Source of the DNA: Ferruginibacter sp.
GTDB lineage: Bacteria > Bacteroidota > Bacteroidia > Chitinophagales > Chitinophagaceae
Reading direction: 5' to 3'
Assembly: GCA_013141115.1 (NCBI GenBank)
Contig: JABFRP010000005.1
Coordinates: 1-64,000 of the forward strand
DNA: 64,000 bases
The notes under the pieces were generated by a model that made no database searches, was not told where the DNA came from, and worked only from the letters and a program-made list of their open reading frames with translations. How positions within the stretch are numbered: position 1 is the stretch's first letter; every line of letters starts with the position of its first letter. The position numbers and the translations under genes are program-made. Shown here piece after piece: positions 35,501 to 45,660 of this stretch.

Positions 35501-35808
35501 TACCAAGAGCATTATACCGTACCGGCTACAACTGGTTGGGCAGCGACAGGTATGTGGAGGATGCATCTTTCTTAAGGTTTAGAACAATAACATTACGCTA
35601 CACTGCGCCTAAAAAAATTACACAAAAACTAAAAATTAAAAATCTTAGTGGATACGTAACAGCAGAAAATTTATTTACATGGACGAATTACACCGGTCAG
35701 GATCCTGAAGCAAGTGTAAGAGGCAGTGACCCATTCCGTGTAGCAGTTGATTATTCATTTACACCTCCTGTAAGAACATTTACTATTGGCTTAACAGGAA
35801 GTTTTTAA
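32536..35808 (+). CDS. SusC/RagA-type TonB-dependent transporter 1
   Basis: The 1090-residue outer-membrane transporter has a signal peptide ending AGAAFA, a carboxypeptidase-regulatory-like domain (about 27-110), a plug with the IRIRGTSSINSSNDPLIVVD motif (about 175-205), and a 22-strand barrel ending in Phe (GLTGSF). It imports oligosaccharides with the SusD partner encoded 20 bp downstream. The substrate is presumably a pectin fragment, judged from neighbouring enzymes. Confidence 0.93.
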   Translation: MKVLITKISCLLLAMLFAGAAFAQPVTVQGTIMGANKKPVEHVTVAEIDADGRTIHAVKTDVEGNFVIKLSSTKNKLSVSHISFRSQVLPINSRTTFNITLEGNSRDLGDVVIISQRKVDNGNVAIPERELTTAQSHIAAKDLEEMQATSIDQALQGRLPGVDITANSGDPGAGMQIRIRGTSSINSSNDPLIVVDGMPYETSIPSDFNFGSADELGYASLLNIAPTDIRDITILKDAAATAVWGSRAANGVVVIATKRGAIGKPSFTYTNKTSVSKQPDAIPMLTGDQYSTLIPEEYMNATGAPLNTQTIKEFQYDPNDPYWYNNYSKNTNWIKAITQTGITSDNNISMTGGGEKARYYASLGYLDQQGTTIGTYLKRISTRINLDYIVSDRIRFKSDLSYSYTDNNRNFATNLRDLAYRKMPNMSIYEYDEFGSLSGNYFTPASNIQGQYLSINTKSELQGTANPVAMAKEAKNNIISQRITPHFNLQYEILRKVLMATFDVQFDINNNKSNSFLPQTATGRPWTETSVNRAYDGDIDVFNVQSKTNLVYTPKFKNINHSLITFASLSTYDNKYVSQEVLTSNTASSVLQDPSSPSRTQNGEARLVANTGQTRSIGLLVNAQYGYKDRYIINAGIRGDGNSRFGPENRYGLFPSASIRWRISDEKFMKPLNKNIDDLSFRASYGQSGNAPKYDYTYINTYSTFGWSYLGQAGVYPSRMELSNLKWETIVGQNAGVNLSMFKRRFTVDAEFYVNRTKNMYFPGLQISSINGYSSVDMNVGTMDNQGFELGLGVTPYKTKKWQVDFNFNIARNINMIREISDLYPRDKGNIEANGQYKTFLQVNNPFGSFYGFKYKGVYKDLQSTIATDVSGKNIVGPTGQTIFMKFNYPSIGYTFQPGDAMYEDINHDGNINYQDIVYLGNSNPKFTGGFGASVGYKGVWKLTTFFNFRYKVDLVNGTKINTTNMYGFDNQSTAVLRRWKKEGDVTDIPRALYRTGYNWLGSDRYVEDASFLRFRTITLRYTAPKKITQKLKIKNLSGYVTAENLFTWTNYTGQDPEASVRGSDPFRVAVDYSFTPPVRTFTIGLTGSF

Positions 35809-35828
35809 AATAATTTAAAAGAAATAAA

Positions 35829-37325
35829 ATGTTTAGAAGAACAGTTGTAAAATTATTGATGGTATTAATGCTGATACCATTTGCATCCTGTAAAAAATGG
35901 CTCGACCTGCAACCGCAGGATGGTCTGACGGGTGCAGAATACTGGAAAACCAAAGAACAGGTACAGGCTGCCGTTACCGGCATCTACGCTTCTCTTTTAG
36001 GTTCTGCAACAGGATCAAGAAGTGCTGCAGAATCCTTTTTTCTTTGGGGAGAACTGCGGGCAGATATGGTTACCTCAACCTTGTTGACCTTACCGGAACA
36101 AATTGACGTGATCAATGTAAATATGCTGCCAACTAACTCTACTGCCAACTGGCGTGGTATCTACGAAACTATTAATTACTGTAACACAGTAATTGATTTT
36201 GCACCCGGTGTGTTGGCAAAAGATGCAACATTTACACAAACTGCATTAAACAGGGCGGTTGCCGAAGCAAAAGCATTAAGGGCACTAATGTACTTTTACC
36301 TGGTACGCACTTTTGATCAGGTGCCATTAAAAATAAAAGCCACATCAAGCGATGCCGAAATTGTTTCTATTGCCAAAAGCAGCCAGGACGAAGTGTTGAC
36401 ACAAGTACTTAAAGATTTGAACGAAGCAGAGATTGATGCCGTTACCGATTATGGCGACAGGGCATCTAACAAAGGAAGAATAACTAAAGCTACCATAAAT
36501 GCTATACAGGCCGATGTGTATTTGTGGCAGGATAAATATGCAGAATGCGTGGCTGCCTGCAATAAAGTTATTAATACAAACCAGTTTGGGTTAATTGATG
36601 GCAGCGATGCCGGCGTTTGGTACAGAACTTTGTATGTTAATGGCAACAGCAACGAAAGCCTTTTTGAATTACAATTTGATAATCAAAAACTAAATACTTT
36701 CTATCCTTTTTTTAATACTCAACGAAAAGTTATTGCTAACCCAATTGTAATGGACGAGATTTATACCATTGATTTAGTGGATCCTTTAAAATTTGATATA
36801 AGGGCTGATGGAGCTGCAGTAAGATCTACCGACCAGATGATATGGAAATATATTGGCCTTACTAACACTACCTCCAGGGCTGCGGAAGAATCTTACGCTC
36901 ACTGGATCATGTACCGCTATGCTGATGTGCTGTTAATGAAAGCAGAAGCACAAAACCAACTAGGTAACGGCCAGGAAGCTCTGGATATAATAAACCTGAT
37001 AAGGGCCAGGGCCAGAGCATTGATTGCTACGGCACAAAACCCCGCTGTAAGTGATAAAGCCGGTATTGCAGAATATATTTTAAAAGAAAGATCCAGGGAA
37101 TTTGCCTTTGAAGGTAAACGCTGGTTCGACCTGCTAAGAAATGCAAAAAGAAATAATTACCAGCGCCTTGACCTTTTACTGGATGTGGTGGCCATTACTG
37201 TGCCGCCTAACCGCCAGCAATCGGCTATTGCAAAGTTCAAAGATAAAAATTGTCACTACCTGCCAATTTACTTTTATGAACTAACCACTAACAAAGCATT
37301 AGTACAAAACCCATTTTATAAATAA
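35829..37325 (+). CDS. SusD/RagB-type lipoprotein 1
   Basis: The 498-residue surface lipoprotein has its lipobox at FASCKK (Cys about 21) and the N-terminal SusD segment (LDLQPQDGLTGAEYWKTKEQ). The TPR-like region is followed by the typical C-terminal block ILKERSREFAFEGKRWFDLLR. It forms the lid of the SusC transporter encoded just upstream. Confidence 0.93.
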   Translation: MFRRTVVKLLMVLMLIPFASCKKWLDLQPQDGLTGAEYWKTKEQVQAAVTGIYASLLGSATGSRSAAESFFLWGELRADMVTSTLLTLPEQIDVINVNMLPTNSTANWRGIYETINYCNTVIDFAPGVLAKDATFTQTALNRAVAEAKALRALMYFYLVRTFDQVPLKIKATSSDAEIVSIAKSSQDEVLTQVLKDLNEAEIDAVTDYGDRASNKGRITKATINAIQADVYLWQDKYAECVAACNKVINTNQFGLIDGSDAGVWYRTLYVNGNSNESLFELQFDNQKLNTFYPFFNTQRKVIANPIVMDEIYTIDLVDPLKFDIRADGAAVRSTDQMIWKYIGLTNTTSRAAEESYAHWIMYRYADVLLMKAEAQNQLGNGQEALDIINLIRARARALIATAQNPAVSDKAGIAEYILKERSREFAFEGKRWFDLLRNAKRNNYQRLDLLLDVVAITVPPNRQQSAIAKFKDKNCHYLPIYFYELTTNKALVQNPFYK

Positions 37326-37351
37326 AACTGTTTTTAAAATAAACTTAGCAT

Positions 37352-39040
37352 ATGAAAAAATATTTAAGCACACTGGTAACTATTATGTTAGGCCTGCTTA
37401 TAATTTTTTACACCGGCAGTTGTAAAAAAATAAAGTATGTGGAAAGTACCACTACGGACCTTAATATTTATGGTTACATAAAAGCTAATCCCGATAAATA
37501 TTCTTCTATTGGTACAATAGTAGACAAATCGGGCTATGCAGGTTTTTTAAATGCTTATGGTTCTTACACCATGTTTGTGCCAACCGACAGCGCAGTTAAG
37601 ATCTATCTTACCGAAGTAAATAAAAGCCTAACCGCATTAACAGAAACAGAAGCGCAGGATATTGTAAAGTTTCATTTGCTGGAAGATACACTTACAACAG
37701 CCGCTTTTAAAGATGGTAAATTGCCTACCATAACTATGTATGGCCAATTCCTTACTACCAGCGTTGTAAATACAACCGGCCAGTCTACCATATTAGTAAA
37801 TCGCCAGGGTACAATAACAGCTGCTAATATCAGAACAGGTAATGGGCTGATTCACCAGGTAGACAGGGTACTTAAACCAGCATCTAAAACAATAGCAGAA
37901 TTAATTTCGGCAGATACCAGGTTTTCTATTTTTAAACAGGCATTACAAGCCACGGGGTATTATGATACCATCAATACCATTAACAGTACCGATCCTAAAT
38001 TAAGAAGATGGTTTACTGTAATGGCCGAAACCAACCAGGCATTAGCAGATTCGGGCATTACTAGTTTTGCCGCATTAAAAACAAAATATTCCAATACAGG
38101 TAATCCACTTAACGCTTTGGATAGTTTGAATATTTATGTAAAATATCACATCATCCCTGATAACAAATACCTGGCTGATATTGTATCGGCAAGTTCGCAT
38201 ACCACACTTGCTCCGTTGGAGGTACTTGCATCTAAACTTGATGGAGTTAAAGTTTTATTGAACGACCTTGATTTTAATGGAGTGCATGAAATCGGAATAG
38301 AACTGGAACGTTCAACCAGCGACCTTTCAGCAACCACAGGTGTATTGCATACCGCATTGGCACATTTTTCACCCAAGGTTCGCTTTCCAACAGCAGTGTA
38401 CTGGGATGTAGCAGATTTTCCTGAAGTAAGAAAATTACCGGCAATATTCAGAAGGTCCAACTTTAGTTTTGCTTATGGTGCCATTAAAGATATTACCTGG
38501 GACAGAACTACTAATACCATGGATTACGCCTACACCACTTCAACTTCTATAAACGTATTCTGGGGCGATTATTTAAGTGTGCCAATGGGTAATACCACCA
38601 GGCATAACTGGATAGAATTTACCACACCCATAATTATTAAAGGCAGGTATAAAGTTTGGATTTGTTACAGAGCTGCAAAAGGATCAGGAACAGTTGGATT
38701 GCCAGGCGGATCTAACATGCCGGTGCAACCATCATTTGATGGAACTGATCTTTCCAGGCAATTTAATTTTTGCGAACAACGCCCCAATTTATCTGATGGG
38801 GAGCTGGAGGCTTTAGGCTGGAAAAAATATTCACCTGCAACCACACAATTTATGACTGGTAAGTTTCTCGGCATTATTGATGTAACCACTACCGACAGAC
38901 ATAAATTTAAATTACGGTCTTTACCTGCAGCAGGTACAGGTAATCCTTCGGACTTTTTGGATATGGTTCACTTTATTCCGATTAACGAAAACCAGTATTT
39001 GCCAAGGTTTAATACCAACGGAACATTGCAGTATTTCTAA
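37352..39040 (+). CDS. Fasciclin-domain lipoprotein 2
   Basis: The 562-residue lipoprotein (YTGSCKK lipobox) has two FAS1-like domains in its first 340 residues (YTMFVPTDSAVK; NGLIHQVDRVLKP as the H2-like end). A C-terminal β-rich region of about 200 residues (VYWDVADFPEVRKLPAIFRR onwards) could be a carbohydrate-binding module-like fold. It lies 26 bp after susD 1, in the same operon. Confidence 0.78.
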   Translation: MKKYLSTLVTIMLGLLIIFYTGSCKKIKYVESTTTDLNIYGYIKANPDKYSSIGTIVDKSGYAGFLNAYGSYTMFVPTDSAVKIYLTEVNKSLTALTETEAQDIVKFHLLEDTLTTAAFKDGKLPTITMYGQFLTTSVVNTTGQSTILVNRQGTITAANIRTGNGLIHQVDRVLKPASKTIAELISADTRFSIFKQALQATGYYDTINTINSTDPKLRRWFTVMAETNQALADSGITSFAALKTKYSNTGNPLNALDSLNIYVKYHIIPDNKYLADIVSASSHTTLAPLEVLASKLDGVKVLLNDLDFNGVHEIGIELERSTSDLSATTGVLHTALAHFSPKVRFPTAVYWDVADFPEVRKLPAIFRRSNFSFAYGAIKDITWDRTTNTMDYAYTTSTSINVFWGDYLSVPMGNTTRHNWIEFTTPIIIKGRYKVWICYRAAKGSGTVGLPGGSNMPVQPSFDGTDLSRQFNFCEQRPNLSDGELEALGWKKYSPATTQFMTGKFLGIIDVTTTDRHKFKLRSLPAAGTGNPSDFLDMVHFIPINENQYLPRFNTNGTLQYF

Positions 39041-39073
39041 AAGAAGATAAAATAGTTTATAAAATATTTCAAG

Positions 39074-40513
39074 ATGGAGCATAAAAAAAAGATAGCGTGT
39101 ATTGCTTTACTGTGTACGCTTTTAATAACAAGTTGTAATAAATGGAAGGATCATACAGAAGTGGTTCAGCAGGATCTTACGCAAAACCTGTTGCAGGTAA
39201 TTTCGTCCAACCCGGAGTTGAGTAAGTTCAGGGAATATGTTGGTACTGCTGGCCTGGATTCTGTTTTGCAGGCATCAAAAACGTTAACGGTTTGGGCTCC
39301 TACAAATACAGCAATACAGGCAATCGACCCTGCAACTGTAGCAGATAAGGCAAAATTGAGGGCCTTTATTCTTAACCATATCAGCAACCAATTGTATTTT
39401 ATTAGAGACGTATCAACTTCAGTTAGAATTTTAATGCTGAGTGGTAAATACAATAATTTCAGCACCATCAAGTTTGATGAAGCTAGCCTTGGCGCTACCG
39501 ACAGGTATGTTAGTAATGGTGTATTGCATACCATCAATGGCATGGCTGCTCCTTTGCAAAATATTTGGGAGTTTATAAATGCCACTACGGCACAGTATGC
39601 ACAAAACGCCTATGTAAAATCATTGGATTTTAATGCATTTGACCCTGCGCTGGCTATAATAGACAGCATAAGTGTAATAACAGGCTTGCCTGTTTACCGC
39701 CCTGGAACTGGTATTGTACAAAGAAACCGTTTTAACGACAGGGTGTATGATCTGAAAAACGAAGAGAAGCAATACACTTACTTTGTAATGCCTGATGCTA
39801 ATTTTGTTGTAGAGGCAGATTCATTAAAAAATTATTTTTCTGCAACAACAACAACTATTACCGATAGTTTAACCAGGTGGAATGTGGTTAAAGATCTTGC
39901 TTACGAAACAGCTTATCCTACGGCCTTTTCTTTTCCTCAGCCATTGATCTCAAAATTTGGTGTAAGTGTACCAGTTAACATTGCATTTGTAGTGGATATA
40001 AAAAGAATGAGCAATGGTTTTGTATACATCATGAGTAAACTGGATGTGCCTACCGGAAATAAATTTTTACCGATCACGCTGGAAGGAGAAACCCCAACCG
40101 GGTATTTGCAAAATGATAAAACATCTTTTATTCATAAGAGGTTAAGATTAAATCCGGTTACCGGTTTAAACTTTAATGATATTTATATTGTTGGCCATGG
40201 CGTTACCACTTTTTATTCTTACTACCGTACAACAGAATTGCCATCAATAAAATACCAGGTATATGCAAAGGCAACCAACGATTTTCAAACAGCTGCTTTT
40301 ACTGAAAACCTGAATGCCTGGAATACCAGTATCGGTGCATTACAAGGTACTTTACCTTTTGTAGTGCCGTTATTTACAGTTGCAGGTGCTTACAACGAAG
40401 TTAATCTTGGCACTATAACCAATACAAAATACGGCACTGTTGAATGGAGGATGACATCAGTAACAACAGGGCCAATTTTGCTAGATTATGTACGCCTTGT
40501 TCCTGTACCTTAA
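39074..40513 (+). CDS. Fasciclin-domain lipoprotein 3
   Basis: The 479-residue lipoprotein (LLITSCNK lipobox) has one clear FAS1 domain in residues about 35-160 (LTVWAPTNTAIQAI; VSNGVLHTINGMAAPL) and a probable degenerate second one. The C-terminal part is β-rich and ends GPILLDYVRLVPVP, like the last strand of a jelly-roll binding module. It belongs to the same operon. Confidence 0.75.
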   Translation: MEHKKKIACIALLCTLLITSCNKWKDHTEVVQQDLTQNLLQVISSNPELSKFREYVGTAGLDSVLQASKTLTVWAPTNTAIQAIDPATVADKAKLRAFILNHISNQLYFIRDVSTSVRILMLSGKYNNFSTIKFDEASLGATDRYVSNGVLHTINGMAAPLQNIWEFINATTAQYAQNAYVKSLDFNAFDPALAIIDSISVITGLPVYRPGTGIVQRNRFNDRVYDLKNEEKQYTYFVMPDANFVVEADSLKNYFSATTTTITDSLTRWNVVKDLAYETAYPTAFSFPQPLISKFGVSVPVNIAFVVDIKRMSNGFVYIMSKLDVPTGNKFLPITLEGETPTGYLQNDKTSFIHKRLRLNPVTGLNFNDIYIVGHGVTTFYSYYRTTELPSIKYQVYAKATNDFQTAAFTENLNAWNTSIGALQGTLPFVVPLFTVAGAYNEVNLGTITNTKYGTVEWRMTSVTTGPILLDYVRLVPVP

Positions 40514-40541
40514 TTTTTATAAAAGTTATTATTCTATTATC

Positions 40542-43500
40542 ATGTATATTTTTAAAAAAGTAATCACGCTGTTATTAATAACAACACCCTGCATTTTTGC
40601 AAGCGTGCCCCGGGCAAATGCACAAACTATTGCTGCAAATAAATATAAGGTACAGGGTACTGTAATTAATTCAGCCACTGGCAAAGCTATCAGAGGTATT
40701 AGGCTTACCTATAAAGAATTTGCGGCAGCTATATCTGATAGTACCGGTCATTTTGCAATTAATCTTCCTGTAAAAAATGCCTTGTTGTTACTGGAAGGAG
40801 ACGGATACCAGTCTAAAGAGGTTTCGGTAACCAATGAAGGGCCTTTAAAAATAGTAATGCACGAAGATGGTTTTGTTTCTGCTACCGATGAAGTGTATCT
40901 GCCGCAGGCTAAAACTACCAGAACAGTTGCACCATTTGCAGTATCAGGCGTACAGGTTAGCGACGGATGGAACCGCTACAGCGAAACACCTGATGCTTAC
41001 CTGCAGGGAAAAGTGGCTGGCTTAAATGTGATACGCCGCAGTGGTACACAAAATGTTGGCGCTGCACTTTTCTTAAGAGGCATCAATTCTTTATACGCCA
41101 CTAACCAGCCCTTGATAATTGTAGATGGGGTGATCTTTAACAACACTAATGTTGGCGGTTCTATTATTTCTAATAATTACAGCAATCCTTTATCTTCTAT
41201 TGATGTAAGGGATATTGATAACATTACCATACTAAAAGATGCATCATCTTTATACGGAACAAAAGGAGGCAACGGCGCTATTATTGTTACCACCATAAGA
41301 GCAAAAGAGTTGGGAACAAAGATCGATTTTGCTGCATACGGTGGTTACAATGCAGTACCGCAAAATCTGCCTGTAATGAATACGGCAAATTACAGAACTT
41401 ACCTTTCTGAAATCTTAAAAACAAAAGGTATGAGTGATGTTGATATCCAAAATCAACCTTACATGAAAGATGATCCGGCAACTAATCCTTTATACTATGC
41501 GTACCACAACCAAACCAACTGGCAGGATCTGGTGAGAAATAAAAAAACTTATTCAAAGAATGTGTACCTGAAAGTTACCGGTGGCGATAATATTGCCAAA
41601 TACGCCATAGCGCTAGGCTTTTTAAATAATGACGGCCTTACTAAAAATACTGATGTATCAAAATACAATATGCGTTTTAACGGCGACCTTAATTTAAGCC
41701 GCCGTATGACAGCAACCACCAATTTAAGTTTTACTTTTAGCGAACAGAATCTAAGAGACCAGGGTAATGCTTCAAAAACAAATCCTCTTTTTCTGGCATT
41801 GGTTAAAGCGCCTTTTTTACGTACCAATGATGTTTCTTCAGGTGGGATAGAATCTCCAATACTTGCCGACAGGGATACTTTAAATATTAGTAACCCGCTT
41901 GCAATAACCGACCTTGCTTTAGGCTTAAATAAAGCTTACCGCTTTTTTGGTTCAATAGGATTTAATTACGACATCACCAGGCAGGTACGTTTTTCAACCA
42001 CTATTGGAATTGTTTACAATAAGACCCGTGAAAATTTCTTTATACCCCGTAAAGGTGTGGTACCCGATACTTTAGCAGGTGGTGTGGCATTTAGCAGGCT
42101 GGGTACACAGGTTGCTTCCCTGTTTTCTTTATACAACGACAGCCGCCTTACCTATGCCGCTGTTTTTAATAAACGTCATTCATTTGCTGCAAGGGCAGGG
42201 GTACGTTACTTAAAAGATAAAACCGAACAGGATTACGGCCTGGGGTATAACTCGGCTATTGACGAGTTGGTAAGTGTGGGTAATGGTGTAAATGCTTTAA
42301 GAAAGATTGGTGGTGAAATAGGGGAATCTAAATGGTTCAGCACTTATGCCAATGTGGATTATACTTACAGTGATAAATATTTTTTATCTGCCAGCGTTAC
42401 AGCTGATGCGTCAAGCCGCTTTGGTAAAAAAACTGTAGATGGAATTACTGTAGGCGATGCTTCGGCAGCCGTGTTGCCTTCTGTAGCAGCCGCTTGGTTA
42501 ATATCCGGCGAAAAATTTATGGAAGGCAGTAAGATCGACCTGTTTAAACTCAGGGCTTCTTACGGTTTATCGGGCAACGATGATATAGGTAATTATACAG
42601 CACAGCAAACTTATGTATCGCAAAATCTTTTGGGTATGCAGGGGTTGGTACGTGCCGGCCTTGCCAATAATCAATTGCAATGGGAAGCGGTAAAAAAAAT
42701 AAATGTGGGATTAGATCTTGCTGTTTTAAATGAAAGATTACAAATAAGTTTGGATGTATACAGGAATAAAACAGATAAATTAATTACTTACGAACCTACA
42801 CCAACCGCAAGTGGTTTTGATTATGTGGTTACTAACAGTGGTGGCCTTAAAACTAATGGTTACGATCTATCGGTAAATGCAAGAATAATTGATGCAAAAC
42901 ATTTTAACTGGGATGCCGGTTTTAATTTAGGCAAATACAAAACTTCGGTAACACAATTACCCACCAACAGAATATTAACTTCTTTTGGCGGTGCTACTTA
43001 TATTACACAGGTAGGCAGCGGCCCTAACGAGTTTTATGGGCACCAGGCCAATGGTGTATATGTTTCTGATGCGGTAGCCGCAGCAGAAGGATTATCTATA
43101 AGAAAGGCAGACGGAACATTGCTGGCTTTTAAAGGTGGCGATATAAGATTTTCTGATTTGAATGGTGATAAAGTAATTGATGATAACGACAGGAAGATTC
43201 TGGGTAATCCTAATCCAGATCTGTACGGATCTTTTTATAATAAGTTTTCTTACAAAAGATTTTCTTTAAATACCTTCTTCACATTTTCATCTGGTAACGA
43301 AATTTATAATTATACCCGTGCACAGTTAGAAGGTATGAGCAACGCTTATAACCAAACTGATGCCGTATTAAACAGGTGGAGAACAAATGGACAGGTTACT
43401 GCCGTGCCAAAAGCAACATGGGGCGATCCGATGGGTAACTCCCGCTTTAGCAGCAGATGGATAGAAGATGGCAGCTACCTGCGTTTAAGAGCAGTTACTT

Positions 43501-43703
43501 TTTCTTATGATATTCCGTTAAAATCAAATTTCTTTAAATATGCTACTGCGTATGCTACCGGTAATAATTTAGTTACACTTACTAAATACAAAGGTTACGA
43601 TCCGGAATTTAGTGCAACAGAAAGCATTTTTGGACAAGGCGTTGATAATACACTTGAACCACAGGTAAGATCGGTACAGGTAGGTTTTAGATTCGGACTA
43701 TAA
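40542..43703 (+). CDS. SusC/RagA-type TonB-dependent transporter 2
   Basis: The 1053-residue protein starts at ATG 40542, which gives a clean signal peptide (MYIFKKVITLLLITTPCIFA...); a start at 40488 would overlap the previous gene. It has a short regulatory-like domain (VQGTVINSATGKAIRGI), a plug with LFLRGINSLYATNQPLIIVD, and a barrel ending VGFRFGL. It is more divergent than the first and third SusC copies. It is paired with the SusD gene 36 bp downstream. Confidence 0.9.
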   Translation: MYIFKKVITLLLITTPCIFASVPRANAQTIAANKYKVQGTVINSATGKAIRGIRLTYKEFAAAISDSTGHFAINLPVKNALLLLEGDGYQSKEVSVTNEGPLKIVMHEDGFVSATDEVYLPQAKTTRTVAPFAVSGVQVSDGWNRYSETPDAYLQGKVAGLNVIRRSGTQNVGAALFLRGINSLYATNQPLIIVDGVIFNNTNVGGSIISNNYSNPLSSIDVRDIDNITILKDASSLYGTKGGNGAIIVTTIRAKELGTKIDFAAYGGYNAVPQNLPVMNTANYRTYLSEILKTKGMSDVDIQNQPYMKDDPATNPLYYAYHNQTNWQDLVRNKKTYSKNVYLKVTGGDNIAKYAIALGFLNNDGLTKNTDVSKYNMRFNGDLNLSRRMTATTNLSFTFSEQNLRDQGNASKTNPLFLALVKAPFLRTNDVSSGGIESPILADRDTLNISNPLAITDLALGLNKAYRFFGSIGFNYDITRQVRFSTTIGIVYNKTRENFFIPRKGVVPDTLAGGVAFSRLGTQVASLFSLYNDSRLTYAAVFNKRHSFAARAGVRYLKDKTEQDYGLGYNSAIDELVSVGNGVNALRKIGGEIGESKWFSTYANVDYTYSDKYFLSASVTADASSRFGKKTVDGITVGDASAAVLPSVAAAWLISGEKFMEGSKIDLFKLRASYGLSGNDDIGNYTAQQTYVSQNLLGMQGLVRAGLANNQLQWEAVKKINVGLDLAVLNERLQISLDVYRNKTDKLITYEPTPTASGFDYVVTNSGGLKTNGYDLSVNARIIDAKHFNWDAGFNLGKYKTSVTQLPTNRILTSFGGATYITQVGSGPNEFYGHQANGVYVSDAVAAAEGLSIRKADGTLLAFKGGDIRFSDLNGDKVIDDNDRKILGNPNPDLYGSFYNKFSYKRFSLNTFFTFSSGNEIYNYTRAQLEGMSNAYNQTDAVLNRWRTNGQVTAVPKATWGDPMGNSRFSSRWIEDGSYLRLRAVTFSYDIPLKSNFFKYATAYATGNNLVTLTKYKGYDPEFSATESIFGQGVDNTLEPQVRSVQVGFRFGL

Positions 43704-43739
43704 AAAAACAAAATAATTAAGCTATAAATTTTTACAGCA

Positions 43740-45608
43740 ATGCAATGGAGATCATTTAATAAAACAGCGGTTATTTGCTTTACAGCGGGATTAATGCTTA
43801 CAGCAATATCCTCCTGCAAAAAGCTAACAGACGTAGAGCCTAAGACAACAGTGGGTGTTGCAAATATGTACCGTAATGTATTTGATGCGGATGCAGCAGT
43901 AATAGGGGTGTATGGCAAAGTGATGAAACTGGCAAAACCTTATTTGCTGATGAATGAACTGAGGGGCGACCTGATGGATATTACTACTAACTCCGACGCT
44001 AACCTGCGCCAGATCAGCGAACATACTGCAACGGTAAGCAACCCTTATATCGATCCGCAACCTTTTTACGAAGTGATTGTAAACTGTAACGATGTACTGG
44101 CTAATTTTAAAACCATGTTTGCACAAAGCAAACTTAAAGAAGCAGAATTTAACCAACGTTATTCTGATGTAGCAGCGGTACGCACCTGGGTGTATTTACA
44201 ATTAGGAATTCATTTTGGAAAGATACCTTACGTAACTAATCCGGTGGTACAGGTTAATGATTTAAAAGACAGTGCAAATTTTCCTATGCTAACACTGCCT
44301 GTTTTAATTGATAGCCTGACCTCATTTATGGAAAAATTACCTTTTACCGAAGATTACCCGGCCGGAACTACATTACAAACCACGGTGGATGGATACAGTA
44401 CCAATAAATTTTTTATTAATAAAAACAGTTTACTGGGCGACCTGTATTTGTGGCAGGGCCAGTACGATAAAGCTGCCGACAAGTTTAAAAAAGTAATGGA
44501 ACCCAACGGTTCTGTGGGCAGCTCTACGGCATTTTACAACCAGTATAAAGTTTCAAATGGTACCATCAACCCTGCTTTAAACAGTATCAGTTATAGCAGA
44601 GCTTTTGATATTACTTCACTTAACTACGATGGCAGCAGCTGGAGAAATCTTTTTGAAAGGCCGCAGGTAGACAATGAATTTTTTTGGGAATGGATATGGA
44701 GTTTACCCTTTGATAAGAATTTTGAACCGGTAAATCCTTTTATCGATATGTTCTCGCCTAATGGAGGCAGTTATCTTTTACAACCTTCTCAGCAAGCTAT
44801 GGATAATTGGAACAGCCAAACCCAGGTGTACGGCTTTGCTTCAGGTACCGCTACAGTTCCTACAGTATACAGGAATAATTTCCCCCTTGATTCAAGAGGT
44901 ACGTTTACTTATAAAATGATTGGCGGCAAGCCGGTTATTATGAAGTACCTGTACAATTATTTGGATGGTAGTACTAACCAGCCCATTAATGTATTCAGCA
45001 AACCGGGTAAATGGTTCTTAAACAGGGCAACAGCCGTGCATTTACATTATTCTGAAGCAGCTAACCGTGCCGGTAAAATGAAGGTGGCTTATGCCTTAAC
45101 CAATTATGGCATAAGATATACTTACGATACCTTAGCAGGCCTTGGTGGTACCCGGAATGTAACAGATTTTCAGCAAACATTTTTGCCATGGCCTTACGAT
45201 TTTGATGCTCGCCAGGGCGATGCCCCATCTTACAGAAACCCCTGGTACCGCAACATGGGTATAAGAGGAAGGGCTAACTTGAAACTAGTGCCCATCGACT
45301 CTGTAAAATATTTTGATATGACCCCGGTGCCCGGAAAACCTAACAGTATTAAACCTTTAATAGATTCCTTAGGTTACCAAAAATTTATTGAAGACATGAT
45401 CATAACAGAAGATGCTTTGGAATTGGCTTACGAAGGTCAGCGCTGGTCTGATTTACTAAGAATAGCCATTCGCCGTAACGACCCTGCATTTATTGCTGAT
45501 AAAGTGTATGATAAATTACGCAAGTCGGGTTTATCTGCCGGGGCAGCCAATGCAGCAAGAGCTAAATTGATGAGCAAAGATTGGTTCCTGCCTTTTAAAT
45601 TTAAATAA
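43740..45608 (+). CDS. SusD/RagB-type lipoprotein 2
   Basis: The 622-residue lipoprotein (ISSCKK lipobox) is larger than usual for SusD (about 500-550). It has the N-terminal KLTDVEPKTTVGV start and the C-terminal ITEDALELAYEGQRWSDLLRIAIRR block. The partner SusC lies upstream. A strong terminator follows, which ends the seven-gene operon. Confidence 0.9.
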   Translation: MQWRSFNKTAVICFTAGLMLTAISSCKKLTDVEPKTTVGVANMYRNVFDADAAVIGVYGKVMKLAKPYLLMNELRGDLMDITTNSDANLRQISEHTATVSNPYIDPQPFYEVIVNCNDVLANFKTMFAQSKLKEAEFNQRYSDVAAVRTWVYLQLGIHFGKIPYVTNPVVQVNDLKDSANFPMLTLPVLIDSLTSFMEKLPFTEDYPAGTTLQTTVDGYSTNKFFINKNSLLGDLYLWQGQYDKAADKFKKVMEPNGSVGSSTAFYNQYKVSNGTINPALNSISYSRAFDITSLNYDGSSWRNLFERPQVDNEFFWEWIWSLPFDKNFEPVNPFIDMFSPNGGSYLLQPSQQAMDNWNSQTQVYGFASGTATVPTVYRNNFPLDSRGTFTYKMIGGKPVIMKYLYNYLDGSTNQPINVFSKPGKWFLNRATAVHLHYSEAANRAGKMKVAYALTNYGIRYTYDTLAGLGGTRNVTDFQQTFLPWPYDFDARQGDAPSYRNPWYRNMGIRGRANLKLVPIDSVKYFDMTPVPGKPNSIKPLIDSLGYQKFIEDMIITEDALELAYEGQRWSDLLRIAIRRNDPAFIADKVYDKLRKSGLSAGAANAARAKLMSKDWFLPFKFK

Positions 45609-45628
45609 GAAAAAATATTTTATTAGTA

Positions 45629-45660
45629 AAGTGCATGTTGTACAACATGCACTTTTTTTA
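45629..45660 (+). terminator. Intrinsic terminator ending the fasciclin/SusCD operon
   Basis: AAGTGCATGTTG and CAACATGCACTT form a 12-bp perfect stem around TA, followed by a T-run. It separates susD 2 from the next transcription unit. Confidence 0.9.
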
